From Megachile rotundata (Eukaryota > Arthropoda > Insecta > Hymenoptera > Megachilidae), in contig NW_027473516.1 of assembly GCF_050947335.1 (NCBI RefSeq), positions 62,001-126,000 of the forward strand: a DNA stretch of 64,000 nt. Reading direction: 5' to 3'. Position 1 is the stretch's first letter. Each line of letters starts with the position of its first letter. Positions 10,986 through 22,760 of the stretch are shown in pieces. The position numbers and the translations under genes are program-made. Below the pieces are notes generated by a model. The model was not told the origin of the DNA. It saw nothing but the letters and a program-made list of their open reading frames with translations, and did no database searches.

Positions 10986-11430
10986 TGTGATTGTGTGCTC
11001 GTGATTGTGTGATTGTGATTGTGTGATTGTGATTGTGTGATTGTGATTGTGTGATTGTGATTGTGTGATTGTGATTGTGTGATTGTGATTGTGTGATTGT
11101 GGGATTGTGTGATTGTGTGATTGTGAGATTGTGTGATTGTGTGATTGTGTGATTGTGTGATTGTGTGATTGTGATTGTGTGATTGTGATTGTGTGATTGT
11201 GATTGTGTGATTGTGATTGTGTGATTGTGATTGTATGATTGTGATTGTGTGATTGTGATTGTGTGATTGTGATTGTGTGATGGTGATTGTGTGATTGTGA
11301 TTGTGTGATTGTGTTTGAGTGATTGTGTGATTGTGTGATTGTGTGATTGCGTGATTGTGTGATTGTGTGATTGTGAGATTGTGTGATTGCGTGATTGTGT
11401 GAATGTGTGATTGTATGACCGTGATTGTGT
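10986..11430 (+). repeat. 14-mer tract and GTATGACCG flank
   Basis: 14-mers start at GTGCTCG with one GTGGGATTG at about 11,100 and an 8-mer spacer with GTGAG. A rare GATGGTG substitution is at about 11,280. The run closes with GTTTGAGTG at about 11,313. GCGTG, GTGAG, GTGAATG and GTATGACCG follow at about 11,340-11,420. Confidence 0.86.
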
Positions 11431-11780
11431 GATTGTGATTATGTGATTGTGATTGTGTGATTGTGATTGTGTGATTGTGATTGTGTGATTGTGATTGTGT
11501 GATTGTGATTGTGTGATTGTGATTGTGTGATTGTGATTGTGTGATTGTGATTGTGTGATTGTGATTGTGTGATTGTGATTGTGTGATTGTGATTGTGTGA
11601 TTGTGATTGTGTGATTGTGATTGTGTGATTGTGATTGTGTGATTGTGATTGTGTGATTGTGATTGTGTGATTGTGATTGTGTGATTGTGATTATGTGATT
11701 GCGATTGTGTGATTGTGATTGTGTGATTGTGATTGTGTGATTGTGATTGTGTGATTGTGATTGTGTGATTGTGATTGAGT
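11431..11780 (+). repeat. 14-mer array
   Basis: About 350 bp of nearly perfect 14-mers begins at GATTATGTG. A second GATTATGTGATTGCG lies at about 11,691. It closes with GTGATTGAGTG. Its neighbours and order match the arrays at 37.3 and 39.2 kb. Confidence 0.9.
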
Positions 11781-12265
11781 GATTGTGTGATTGTGTGATT
11801 GTGTGATTGTGTGATTGTGTGATTGTGTGATTGTGTGATTGTGTGATTGTGTCATTGTGTGATTGTGTGATTGTGTGATTGTGTGATTGTGTGATTGTGT
11901 GATTGTGTGATTGTGTGATTGTGTGATTGCGTGATTGTGATTGTGTGATTGTGTGACTGTGTGACTGTGTGATTGTGTGATTGTGTAATTGTGTGATTGT
12001 GTGATTGTGTGATTTTGTGATTGAGTGATTGTGTGATTGTGTGAATGTGTGATTGTGTGAATGTGTGATTGTGTGAATGTGTGATTGGGTGAATGTGTGA
12101 TTGTGTGACCGTGATTGTGTGATTGATGATTGTGTGATTGTGTGATTGTGTGATTGTGTGATTGCGTGATTGTGTGAATGTGTGATTGTGTGACCGTGAT
12201 TGTGTGATTGTGTAATTGTGTGATTGTGAGATTGTGTGATTGTGTGATTTTGTGATTGTGTGATT
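11781..12265 (+). repeat. 8-mer tract with GAATG cluster
   Basis: The 8-mer tract contains one GTCATTG (about 11,850), GCGTG, two successive GACTG, GTAATTG and GATTTTGTGATTGAGTG. Three GTGAATG, GATTGGGTGAATG (12083), GTGACCG and GATTGATGATTG (12121) follow, and then the flank of the next head. The order is that of 860-1143 and 37.6-37.9 kb. Confidence 0.87.
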
Positions 12266-12570
12266 GAGTTATGTGTGCTTGTGTGATTGTGTGGTTGTGA
12301 GATTGTGGGATTGTGTGATTAGGTGATTGTGTGAATGTGTGATTGTGTGATTGTGTAATTGTGATTGTGCGATTGTGATTGTCTGATAGTGTGATTGTGT
12401 GATTGTGTGATTGTGTGATTGTGAGATTGTGTGATTGTGTGATTGTGTGATTGTGTGATTGTGTGATTGCGTGATTGTGTGAATGTGTGATTGTGTGACC
12501 GTGATTGTGTGATTGTGTAATTGTGTGATTGTGAGATTGTGTGATTGTGTGATTTTGTGATTGTGTGATT
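12266..12570 (+). repeat. Module M head, type A, first copy of a 305 bp tandem pair
   Basis: The type-A head is complete (GTGGGATTG, GATTAGG). The middle has GTGCG and a variant GTCTGATAGTG. Instead of a tail, the sequence returns at GCGTG (12469) to the left flank of another head. GCGTG is at 12164 and 12469 and GAGTTATG at 12266 and 12571, both exactly 305 bp apart. Confidence 0.92.
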
Positions 12571-12914
12571 GAGTTATGTGTGCTTGTGTGATTGTGTGGT
12601 TGTGAGATTGTGGGATTGTGTGATTAGGTGATTGTGTGAATGTGTGATTGTGTGATTGTGTAATTGTGATTGTGCGATTGTGATTGTCTGATTGTGTGAT
12701 TGTGTGATTGTGTGATTGTGTGATTGTGAGATTGTGTGATTGTGTGATTGTGTGATTGTGTGATTGTGTGATTGTGATTGTGTGATTGTGATTGTGTGCT
12801 TGTGATTGTGTGATCGTGATTGTGTGATCGTGATTGTGTGATTGCGTGATTGTGATTGTGTGATTGTGTGACTGTGTGATTGTGTGATTTTGTGATTTTG
12901 TGATAGTGTTATTG
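12571..12914 (+). repeat. Module M, type A (head plus tail)
   Basis: This is the second copy of the 305 bp pair and it keeps the full tail: GTGCTTGTGATT, two GATCGTG, GCGTG, GACTG, GATAGTGTTATTG. Head-to-tail distance is 331 bp. The GTCTG unit lacks the GATAG change of the first copy, so that change arose after the duplication or was lost here. Confidence 0.9.
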
Positions 12915-13770
12915 TGCGATTGTGTGATTGTGTGATTGTGTGATTGTGTGATTGAGTGATTGTGTGCTTGTGTGATTGTGTGATTGTGCGATTGTGTGAT
13001 TGTGTGATTGTGTGATTGTGTGATTGTGTGATTGTGTGATTGTGTGATTGTGTGATTGTGTGATTGTGAGATTGTGTGATTGTGTGATTGTGTGATTGTG
13101 TGATTGTGTGATTGTGTGATTGTGTGATTGTGTGATTGTGTGATTGTGTGATTGTGTGATTGTGTGATTGTGTGATTGTGTGATTGTGTGATTGTGTGAT
13201 TGTGTGATTGTGTGATTGTGTGATTGTGTGATTGTGTGATTGTGTGATTGTGTGATTGTGTGATTGTGTGATTGTGTGATTGTGTGATTGTGTGATTGTG
13301 TGATTGTGTGATTGTGTGATTGTGTGATTGTGTGATTGTGTGATTGTGATTGTGTGCTCGTGATTGTGTGATTGTGATTGTGTGATTGTGATTGTGTGAT
13401 TGTGATTGTGTGATTGTGATTGTGTGATTGTGATTGTGTGATTGTGTGATTGTGTGATTGTGTGATTGTGAGATTGTGTGATTGTGTGATTGTGTGATTG
13501 TGTGATTGTGATTGTGTGATTGTGATTGTGTGATTGTGATTGTGTGATTGTGATTGTATGATTGTGATTGTGTGATTGTGATTGTGTGATTGTGATTGTG
13601 TGATTGTGATTGTGTGATTGTGATTGAGTGATTGTGTGATTGTGTGCTTGTGTGATTGCGTGATTGTGTGATTGTGTGATTGTGTGATTGTGTGATTGTG
13701 AGATTGTGTGATTGCGTGATTGTGTGAATGTGTGATTGTATGACCGTGATTGTGTGATTGTGATTATGTG
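12915..13770 (+). repeat. 8-mer array, 14-mer tract and GTATGACCG flank
   Basis: 8-mers from about 13,020 to 13,345 are nearly perfect with one GTGAG. GTGCTCG at about 13,356 opens 14-mers, with an 8-mer spacer carrying GTGAG at about 13,470. The run closes with GAGTG at about 13,625. GCGTG, GTGAG, GTGAATG and GTATGACCG precede GATTATGTG at about 13,763. Confidence 0.87.
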
Positions 13771-14286
13771 ATTGTGATTGTGTGATTGTGATTGTGTGAT
13801 TGTGATTGTGTGATTGTGATTGTGTGATTGTGATTGTGTGATTGTGATTGTGTGATTGTGATTGTGTGATTGTGACTGTGTGATTGTGATTGTGTGATTG
13901 TGATTGTGTGATTGTGATTGTGTGATTGTGATTGTGTGATTGTGATTGTGTGATTGTGATTGTGTGATTGTGATTGTGTGATTGTGATTGTGTGATTGTG
14001 ATTGTGTGATTGTGATTGTGTGATTGTGATTGTGTGATTGTGATTGTGTGATTGTGATTGTGTGATTGTGATTGTGTGATTGTGATTGTGTGATTGTGAT
14101 TGTGTGATTGCGATTGTGTGATTGCGATTGTGTGATTGTGATTGTGTGATTGTGATTGTGTGATTGTGATTGTGTGATTGTGATTGAGTGATTGTGTGAT
14201 TGTGTGATTGTGATTGAGTGATTGTGTGATTGTGTGATTGTGTGATTGTGTGATTGTGTGATTGTGTGATTGTGTGATTGTGTGAT
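13771..14286 (+). repeat. 14-mer array
   Basis: About 440 bp of 14-mers with one GTGACTG at about 13,873 and a pair of GCGATTG at about 14,110-14,120. It closes with GAGTG at about 14,186 and again at about 14,217. 8-mers then lead to GATTCTGTCATTG, whose CAT is the start codon of the spurious minus-strand frame 13764-14294. Confidence 0.88.
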
Positions 14287-15170
14287 TCTGTCATTGTGTG
14301 ATTGTGTAATTGTGATTGTGCGATTGTGATTGTCTGATTGTGTGATTGTGTGATTGTGTGATTGTGTGATTGTGTGATTGTGTGATTGTGAGATTGTGTG
14401 ATTGTGTGATTGTGTGATTGTGTGATTGTGTGATTGTGTGATTGTGTGATTGTGTGATTGTGTGATTGTGTGATTGTGTGATTGTGTGATTGTGTGATTG
14501 TGTGATTGTGTGATTGTGTGATTGTGTGATTGTGTGATTGTGAGATTGTGTGATTGTGTGATTGTGTGATTGTGTGATTGTGTGATTGTGTGATTGTGTG
14601 ATTGTGATTGTGTGATTGTGATTGTGTGCTTGTGATTGTGTGATCGTGATTGTGTGAACGTGATTTTGTGATTGCGTGATTGTGATTGTGTGATTGTGTG
14701 ACTTTGTGATTGTGTGATTTTGTGATTTTGTGATAGTGTTATTGTGTGATTGTGTGATTGTGTGATTGTGTGATTGTGTGATTGAGTGATTGTGTGCTTG
14801 TGTGATTGTGTGATTGTGCGATTGTGTGATTGTGTGATTGTGTGATTCTGTGATTCTGTGATTGTGTGATTGTGTGATTGTGTGATTGTGTGATTATGTG
14901 ATTGTGTGATTGTGATTGTGTGATTGTGATTGTGTGATTGTGATTGTGTGATTGTGATTGTGTGATTGTGATTGTGTGATTGTGATTGTGTGATTGTGTG
15001 ATTGTGTGATTGTGTGATTGTGTGATTGTGTGATTGTGTGATTGAGTGATTGTGTGCTTGTGTGATTGTGTGATTGTGCGATTGTGTGATTGTGTGATTG
15101 TGTGATTGTGTGATTGTGTGATTGTGTGATTGTGTGATTCTGTAATTGTGATTGTGCGATTGTGATTGTG
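14287..15170 (+). repeat. Type-B-like block with headless M tail
   Basis: The series is GATTCTGTCATTG, GTAATTG, GTGCG, GTCTG, an 8-mer run with two GTGAG, then an M tail (about 14,626-14,744) with GATCGTG, GAACGTGATTTTG and GACTTTG. GATTCTGTGATTCTG (about 14,845), a short 14-mer run and GATTCTGTAATTG (about 15,137) follow. The same order is found about 3,195 bp later, and again at 28.27 kb. Confidence 0.88.
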
Positions 15171-15600
15171 TGATTGTGTGATTGTGTGATTGTGTGATTG
15201 TGTGATTGTGTGATTGTGTGATTGTGTGATTGTGTGATTGTGTGATTGTGTGATTGTGTGATTGTGTGATTGTGTGATTGTGTGATTGTGTGATTGTGTG
15301 ATTGTGTGATTGTGTGATTGTGTGATTGTGTGATTGTGTGATTGTGTGATTGTGTGATTGTGTGATTGTGTGATTGTGTGATTGTGTGATTGTGTGATTG
15401 TGTGATTGTGTGATTGTGTGATTGTGTGATTGTGTGATTGTGTGATTGTGTGATTGTGTGATTGTGTGATTGTGTGATTGTGTGATTGTGTGATTGTGTG
15501 ATTGTGTGATTGTGTGATTGTGTGATTGTGTGATTGTGTGATTGTGTGATTGTGTGATTGTGTGATTGTGTGATTGTGTGATTGTGTGATTGCGTGATTG
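15171..15600 (+). repeat. 8-mer array
   Basis: About 430 bp of GTGTGATT without visible substitution ends at GCGTG. It matches the 8-mer array at 18,365-18,803, which instead leads into a long 14-mer array. Confidence 0.93.
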
Positions 15601-16185
15601 TGATTGTGTGATTGTGTGACTGTGTGATTGTGTGATTGTGTAATTTTGTGATTGTGTGATTGTGTGATTTTGTGATTGAGTGATTGTGTGATTGTGTGAT
15701 TGTGTGATTGTGATTGTGTGATTGTGTGACTGTGTGATTGTGTGATTTTGTGATTTTGTGATAGTGTTATTGTGCGATTGTGTGATTGTGTGATTGTGTG
15801 ATTGTGTGATTGTGTGATTGTGTGATTGTGATTGTGTGCTCGTGATTGTGTGATTGTGATTGTGTGATTGTGATTGTGTGACTGTGATTGTGCGATTGTG
15901 ATTGTGTGCTTGTGTGATTGTGTGGTTGTGAGATTGTGTGATTGTGTGATTAGGTGATTGTGTGATTGTGTGATTGTGTGATTGTGTAATTGTGATTGAG
16001 CGATTGTGATTGTCTGATTGTGTGATTGTGTGATTGTGTGATTGTGTGATTGTGTGATTGTGTGATTGTGTGATTGTGTGATTGTGTGATTGTGTGATTG
16101 TGTGATTGTGATTGTGTGCTCGTGATTGTGTGATTGTGATTGTGTGATTGTGATTGTGTGACTGTGATTGTGCGATTGTGATTGT
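15601..16185 (+). repeat. Partial M tail and 280 bp tandem duplication
   Basis: GACTG, GTAATTTTG and GATTTTG are followed by a GATAGTGTTATTG tail at 15,760 without its upstream half. A GTGCTCG unit then leads to a half head (GTGCTTG, GTGGTTG, GATTAGG) at 15,906-15,954. GTGCTCG recurs 280 bp later (about 15,838 and 16,118) and so does the half head (15,906 and 16,186). Confidence 0.87.
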
Positions 16186-16544
16186 GTGCTTGTGTGATTG
16201 TGTGGTTGTGAGATTGTGTGATTGTGTGATTAGGTGATTGTGTGATTGTGTGATTGTGTGATTGTGTAATTGTGAATGTGCGATTGTGATTGTCTGATTG
16301 TGTGATTGTGTGATTGTGTGATTGTGTGATTGTGAGATTGTGTGATTGTGTGATTGTGTGATTGTGTGATTGTGTGATTGTGTGATTGTGTGATTGTGTG
16401 ATTGTGATTGTGTGATTGTGATTGTGTGCTTGTGATTGTGTGATCGTGATTGTGTGATCGTGATTGTGTGATTGCGTGATTGGGATTGTGTGATTGTGTG
16501 ACTGTGTGATTGTGTGATTTTGTGATTTTGTGATAGTGTTATTG
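16186..16544 (+). repeat. Half-head module M with tail
   Basis: GTGCTTG, GTGGTTG, GTGAG and GATTAGG occur without GAGTTATG. Then come GTGAATGTGCG and GTCTG. The tail has two GATCGTG, GCGTGATTGGG, GACTG and GATAGTGTTATTG (16,532). The GATTGGGATTG variant marks this subtype at 22.7, 23.4, 26.4, 27.1, 34.7 and 40.7 kb. Confidence 0.88.
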
Positions 16545-17483
16545 TGCGATTGTGTGATTGTGTGATTGTGTGATTGTGTGATTGAGTGATTGTGTGCTTG
16601 TGTGATTGTGTGATTGTGCGATTGTGTGATTGTGTGATTGTGCGATTGTGTGATTGTGTGATTGTGTGATTGTGTGATTGTGTGATTGTGTGATTGTGTG
16701 ATTGTGTAATTGTGATTGAGCGATTGTGATTGTCTGATTGTGTGATTGTGTGATTGAGTGATTGTGTGCTTTTGTGATTGTGTGATTGTGCGATTGTGTG
16801 ATTGTGTGATTGTGTGATTGTGTGATTGTGTGATTGTGTGATTGTGTGATTGTGTAATTGTGATTGAGCGTTTGTGATTGTCTGATTGTGTGATTGTGTG
16901 ATTGTGTGATTGTGTGATTGTGTGATTGTGTGATTGTGTGATTGTGTGATTGTGTGATTGTGATTGTGTGCTCGTGATTGTGTGATTGTGATTGTGTGAT
17001 TGTGATTGTGTGATTGTGATTGTGCGATTGTGATTGCGTGATTGTGTGATTGTGTGATTGTGAGATTGTGTGATTGTGTGATTGTGTGATTGTGTGATTG
17101 TGTGATTGTGTGATTGTGTGATTGTGATTGTGTGATTGTGATTGTGTGATTGTGATTGTGTGATTGTGATTGTGTGATTGTGAGATTGTGTGATTGTGTG
17201 ATTGTGTGATTGTGTGATTGTGATTGTGTGATTGTGATTGTGTGATTGTGATTGTGTGATTGTGATTGTGTGATTGTGATTGTGTGATTGTGATTGTGTG
17301 ATTGTGATTGTGTGATTGTGATTGTGTGATTGTGATTGTGTGATTGTGATTGTGTGATTGTGATTGAGTGATTGTGTGATTGTGTGATTGTGTGATTGCG
17401 TGATTGTGTGAATGTGTGATTGGGTGACCGCGATTGTGTGATTGTGAGATTGTGTGATTGTGTGATTTTGTGATTGTGTGATT
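16545..17483 (+). repeat. Mixed tract with GAGCG markers
   Basis: 8-mers carry GTAATTGTGATTGAGCG at about 16,707 and again at about 16,857 (the second as GAGCGTTTG). GTGCTCG is at about 16,969. 14-mer runs alternate with GTGAG-bearing 8-mer spacers. A 14-mer run (about 17,218-17,370) ends in GAGTG and is followed by GTGAATG and GATTGGGTGACCGCG at about 17,424. The last motif recurs at about 28,063. Confidence 0.86.
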
Positions 17484-17939
17484 GAGTTATGTGTTCTTGT
17501 GTGATTGTGTGGTTGTGAGATTGTGTGATTGTGTGATTAGGTGATTGTGTGATTGTGTGATTGTGTGATTGTGTGATTGTGTGATTGTGTGATTGTGTGA
17601 TTGTGTGATTGTGTGATTGTGTGATTGTGTGATTCTGTCATTGTGTGATTGTGTAATTGTGATTGTGCGATTGTGATTGTCTGATTGTGTGATTGTGTGA
17701 TTGTGTGATTGTGTGATTGTGTGATTGTGTGATTGTGAGATTGTGTGATTGTGTGATTGTGTGATTGTGTGATTGTGTGATTGTGTGATTGTGTGATTGT
17801 GATTGTGTGATTGTGATTGTGTGCTTGTGATTGTGTGATCGTGATTGTGTGAACGTGATTTTGTGATTGCGTGATTGTGATTGTGTGATTGTGTGACTTT
17901 GTGATTGTGTGATTTTGTGATTTTGTGATAGTGTTATTG
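17484..17939 (+). repeat. Module M, type B (head plus tail)
   Basis: The head has GAGTTATG, GTTCTTG (the type-B mark), GTGGTTG and GATTAGG. A GATTCTGTCATTG segment sits between head and tail. The tail has GATCGTG, GAACGTGATTTTG, GACTTTG and GATAGTGTTATTG. Head-to-tail distance is 443 bp, the same as in the copy at 28,123. Confidence 0.9.
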
Positions 17940-18364
17940 TGTGATTGTGTGATTGTGTGATTGTGTGATTGTGTGATTGAGTGATTGTGTGCTTGTGTGA
18001 TTGTGTGATTGTGCGATTGTGTGATTGTGTGATTGTGTGATTCTGTGATTCTGTGATTGTGTGATTGTGTGATTGTGTGATTGTGTGATTATGTGATTGT
18101 GTGATTGTGATTGTGTGATTGTGATTGTGTGATTGTGATTGTGTGATTGTGATTGTGTGATTGTGATTGTGTGATTGTGATTGTGTGATTGTGTGATTGT
18201 GTGATTGTGTGATTGTGTGATTGTGTGATTGTGTGATTGAGTGATTGTGTGCTTGTGTGATTGTGTGATTGTGCGATTGTGTGATTGTGTGATTGTGTGA
18301 TTGTGTGATTGTGTGATTGTGTGATTGTGTGATTCTGTAATTGTGATTGTGCGATTGTGATTGT
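17940..18364 (+). repeat. 8/14-mer tract after type-B module
   Basis: GAGTG, GTGCTTG, GTGCG, GATTCTGTGATTCTG (about 18,041), GATTATGTG, a short 14-mer run, a second GAGTG and GTGCTTG (about 18,235), then GATTCTGTAATTG (about 18,331). It copies 14.75-15.17 kb at an offset of about 3,195 bp. Confidence 0.88.
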
Positions 18365-18804
18365 GTGATTGTGTGATTGTGTGATTGTGTGATTGTGTGA
18401 TTGTGTGATTGTGTGATTGTGTGATTGTGTGATTGTGTGATTGTGTGATTGTGTGATTGTGTGATTGTGTGATTGTGTGATTGTGTGATTGTGTGATTGT
18501 GTGATTGTGTGATTGTGTGATTGTGTGATTGTGTGATTGTGTGATTGTGTGATTGTGTGATTGTGTGATTGTGTGATTGTGTGATTGTGTGATTGTGTGA
18601 TTGTGTGATTGTGTGATTGTGTGATTGTGTGATTGTGTGATTGTGTGATTGTGTGATTGTGTGATTGTGTGATTGTGTGATTGTGTGATTGTGTGATTGT
18701 GTGATTGTGTGATTGTGTGATTGTGTGATTGTGTGATTGTGTGATTGTGTGATTGTGTGATTGTGTGATTGTGTGATTGTGTGATGGTGTGATTGTGTGA
18801 TTGT
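18365..18804 (+). repeat. 8-mer array adjoining a long 14-mer array
   Basis: About 440 bp of nearly perfect GTGTGATT with one GATGGTG near 18,784. It switches directly to 14-mers, without the GTGCTCG unit found at other switches. Similar direct joints occur at about 29,045, 42,490 and 51,985. Confidence 0.93.
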
Positions 18805-21786
18805 GTGATTGTGATTGTGTGATTGTGATTGTGATTGTGTGATTGTGATTGTGTGATTGTGATTGTGTGATTGTGATTGTGTGATTGTGATTGTGTGATT
18901 GTGATTGTGTGATTGTGATTGTGTGATTGTGATTGTGTGATTGTGATTGTGTGATTGTGATTGTGTGATTGTGATTGTGTGATTGTGATTGTGTGATTGT
19001 GATTGTGTGATTGTGATTGTGTGATTGTGATTGTGTGATTGTGATTGTGTGATTGTGATTGTGTGATTGTGATTGTGTGATTGTGATTGTGTGATTGTGA
19101 TTGTGTGATTGTGATTGTGTGATTGTGATTGTGTGATTGTGATTGTGTGATTGTGATTGTGTGATTGTGATTGTGTGATTGTGATTGTGTGATTGTGATT
19201 GTGTGATTGTGATTGTGTGATTGTGATTGTGTGATTGTGATTGTGTGATTGTGATTGTGTGATTGTGATTGTGTGATTGTGATTGTGTGATTGTGATTGT
19301 GTGATTGTGATTGTGTGATTGTGATTGTGTGATTGTGATTGTGTGATTGTGATTGTGTGATTGTGATTGTGTGATTGTGATTGTGTGATTGTGATTGTGT
19401 GATTGTGATTGTGTGATTGTGATTGTGTGATTGTGATTGTGTGATTGTGATTGTGTGATTGTGATTGTGTGATTGTGATTGTGTGATTGTGATTGTGTGA
19501 TTGTGATTGTGTGATTGTGATTGTGTGATTGTGATTGTGTGATTGTGATTGTGTGATTGTGATTGTGTGATTGTGATTGTGTGATTGTGATTGTGTGATT
19601 GTGATTGTGTGATTGTGATTGTGTGATTGTGATTGTGTGATTGTGATTGTGTGATTGTGATTGTGTGATTGTGATTGTGTGATTGTGATTGTGTGATTGT
19701 GATTGTGTGATTGTGATTGTGTGATTGTGATTGTGTGATTGTGATTGTGTGATTGTGATTGTGTGATTGTGATTGTGTGATTGTGATTGTGTGATTGTGA
19801 TTGTGTGATTGTGATTGTGTGATTGTGATTGTGTGATTGTGATTGTGTGATTGTGATTGTGTGATTGTGATTGTGTGATTGTGATTGTGTGATTGTGATT
19901 GTGTGATTGTGATTGTGTGATTGTGATTGTGTGATTGTGATTGTGTGATTGTGATTGTGTGATTGTGATTGTGTGATTGTGATTGTGTGATTGTGATTGT
20001 GTGATTGTGATTGTGTGATTGTGATTGTGTGATTGTGATTGTGTGATTGTGATTGTGTGATTGTGATTGTGTGATTGTGATTGTGTGATTGTGATTGTGT
20101 GATTGTGATTGTGTGATTGTGATTGTGTGATTGTGATTGTGTGATTGTGATTGTGTGATTGTGATTGTGTGATTGTGATTGTGTGATTGTGATTGTGTGA
20201 TTGTGATTGTGTGATTGTGATTGTGTGATTGTGATTGTGTGATTGTGATTGTGTGATTGTGATTGTGTGATTGTGATTGTGTGATTGTGATTGTGTGATT
20301 GTGATTGTGTGATTGTGATTGTGTGATTGTGATTGTGTGATTGTGATTGTGTGATTGTGATTGTGTGATTGTGATTGTGTGATTGTGATTGTGTGATTGT
20401 GATTGTGTGATTGTGATTGTGTGATTGTGATTGTGTGATTGTGATTGTGTGATTGTGATTGTGTGATTGTGATTGTGTGATTGTGATTGTGTGATTGTGA
20501 TTGTGTGATTGTGATTGTGTGATTGTGATTGTGTGATTGTGATTGTGTGATTGTGATTGTGTGATTGTGATTGTGTGATTGTGATTGTGTGATTGTGATT
20601 GTGTGATTGTGATTGTGTGATTGTGATTGTGTGATTGTGATTGTGTGATTGTGATTGTGTGATTGTGATTGTGTGATTGTGATTGTGTGATTGTGATTGT
20701 GTGATTGTGATTGTGTGATTGTGATTGTGTGATTGTGATTGTGTGATTGTGATTGTGTGATTGTGATTGTGTGATTGTGATTGTGTGATTGTGATTGTGT
20801 GATTGTGATTGTGTGATTGTGATTGTGTGATTGTGATTGTGTGATTGTGATTGTGTGATTGTGATTGTGTGATTGTGATTGTGTGATTGTGATTGTGTGA
20901 TTGTGATTGTGTGATTGTGATTGTGTGATTGTGATTGTGTGATTGTGATTGTGTGATTGTGATTGTGTGATTGTGATTGTGTGATTGTGATTGTGTGATT
21001 GTGATTGTGTGATTGTGATTGTGTGATTGTGATTGTGTGATTGTGATTGTGTGATTGTGATTGTGTGATTGTGATTGTGTGATTGTGATTGTGTGATTGT
21101 GATTGTGTGATTGTGATTGTGTGATTGTGATTGTGTGATTGTGATTGTGTGATTGTGATTGTGTGATTGTGATTGTGTGATTGTGATTGTGTGATTGTGA
21201 TTGTGTGATTGTGATTGTGTGATTGTGATTGTGTGATTGTGATTGTGTGATTGTGATTGTGTGATTGTGATTGTGTGATTGTGATTGTGTGATTGTGATT
21301 GTGTGATTGTGATTGTGTGATTGTGATTGTGTGATTGTGATTGTGTGATTGTGATTGTGTGATTGTGATTGTGTGATTGTGATTGTGTGATTGTGATTGT
21401 GTGATTGTGATTGTGTGATTGTGATTGTGTGATTGTGATTGTGTGATTGTGATTGTGTGATTGTGATTGTGTGATTGTGATTGTGTGATTGTGATTGTGT
21501 GATTGTGATTGTGTGATTGTGATTGTGTGATTGTGATTGTGTGATTGTGATTGTGTGATTGTGATTGTGTGATTGTGATTGTGTGATTGTGATTGTGTGA
21601 TTGTGATTGTGTGATTGTGATTGTGTGATTGTGTGATTGTGATTGTGTGATTGTGATTGTGTGATTGTGATTGTGTGATTGTGATTGTGTGATTGTGATT
21701 GTGTGATTGTGATTGTGTGATTGTGATTGTGTGATTGTGATTGTGTGATTGTGATTGTGTGATTGTGATTTTGTGATTGTGATTGT
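18805..21786 (+). repeat. Long 14-mer array, about 210 units
   Basis: Nearly 3 kb of GTGTGATTGTGATT. The only breaks I see are two consecutive 6-mers at about 18,826, an extra 8-mer at about 21,630 and a GATTTTG near the right end (21,767). Such uniformity suggests recent amplification or strong homogenisation. The right-end marks recur in the arrays ending near 25,495 and 33,850. Confidence 0.96.
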
Positions 21787-22392
21787 GTGATTGTGTGATT
21801 GTGTGATTGTGTGATTGTGTGATTGTGTGATTGTGTGATTGTGTGATTGTGTGATTGTGTGATTGTGTGCTCGTGATTGTGTGATTGTGATTGTGTGATT
21901 GTGATTGTGCGATTGTGATTGTGTGATTGTGTGATTGTGTGATTGTGAGATTGTGTGATTGTGTGATTGTGTGATTGTGTGATTGTGTGATTGTGTGATT
22001 GTGATTGTGTGATTGTGATTGTGTGATTGTGATTGTGTGATTGTGAGATTGTGTGATTGTGTGATTGTGTGATTGTGTGATTGTGATTGTGTGATTGTGA
22101 TTGTGTGATTGTGATTGTGTGATTGTGATTGTGTGATTGTGATTGTGTGATTGTGATTGTGTGATTGTGATTGTGTGATTGTGATTGTGTGATTGTGATT
22201 GTGTGATTGTGATTGTGTGATTGTGATTGTGTGATTGTGATTGAGTGATTGTGTGATTGTGTGATTGTGTGATTGCGTGATTGTGTGAATGTGTGATTGT
22301 GTGACCGCGATTGTGTGATTGTGTGATTGTGTGATTGTGTGATTGTGAGATTGTGTGATTGTGTGATTTTGTGATTTTGTGATTGTGTGATT
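21787..22392 (+). repeat. Block Y, left part
   Basis: 8-mers, GTGCTCG at about 21,869, 14-mer runs separated by GTGAG spacers, and a 14-mer run (about 22,080-22,245) closed by GAGTG. Then GCGTG, GTGAATG, GTGACCGCG, GTGAG and two GATTTTG. The same order starts at about 25,496 and 33,850. Confidence 0.88.
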
Positions 22393-22760
22393 GAGTTATG
22401 TGTTCTTGTGTGATTGTGTGGTTGTGAGATTGTGTGATTGTGTGATTAGGTGATTGTGTGATTGTGTGATTGTGTGATTGTGTGATTGTGTAATTGTGAA
22501 TGTGCGATTGTGATTGTCTGATTGTGTGATTGTGTGATTGTGTGATTGTGTGATTGTGAGATTGTGTGATTGTGTGATTGTGTGATTGTGTGATTGTGTG
22601 ATTGTGTGATTGTGTGATTGTGATTGTGTGATTGTGATTGTGTGCTTGTGATTGTGTGATCGTGATTGTGTGATCGTGGTTGTGTGATTGCGTGATTGGG
22701 ATTGTGTGATTGTGTGACTGCGTGATTGTGTGATTTTGTGATTTTGTGATAGTGTTATTG
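22393..22760 (+). repeat. Module M, type B (head plus tail)
   Basis: GTTCTTG head with GATTAGG. The tail has GATCGTG, GATCGTGGTTG, GCGTGATTGGG, GACTGCG and GATAGTGTTATTG. Head-to-tail distance is 355 bp, the same in the copies at 26,082 and 34,406. The shared private changes (GTGGTTG in the tail, GACTGCG) show that these three copies are closely related. Confidence 0.91.

Noticed and set aside
13764..14294. 176-codon minus-strand frame
   Set aside because: Starts at GATTCTGTCATTG and ends at GATTATGTG; it covers a 14-mer array.
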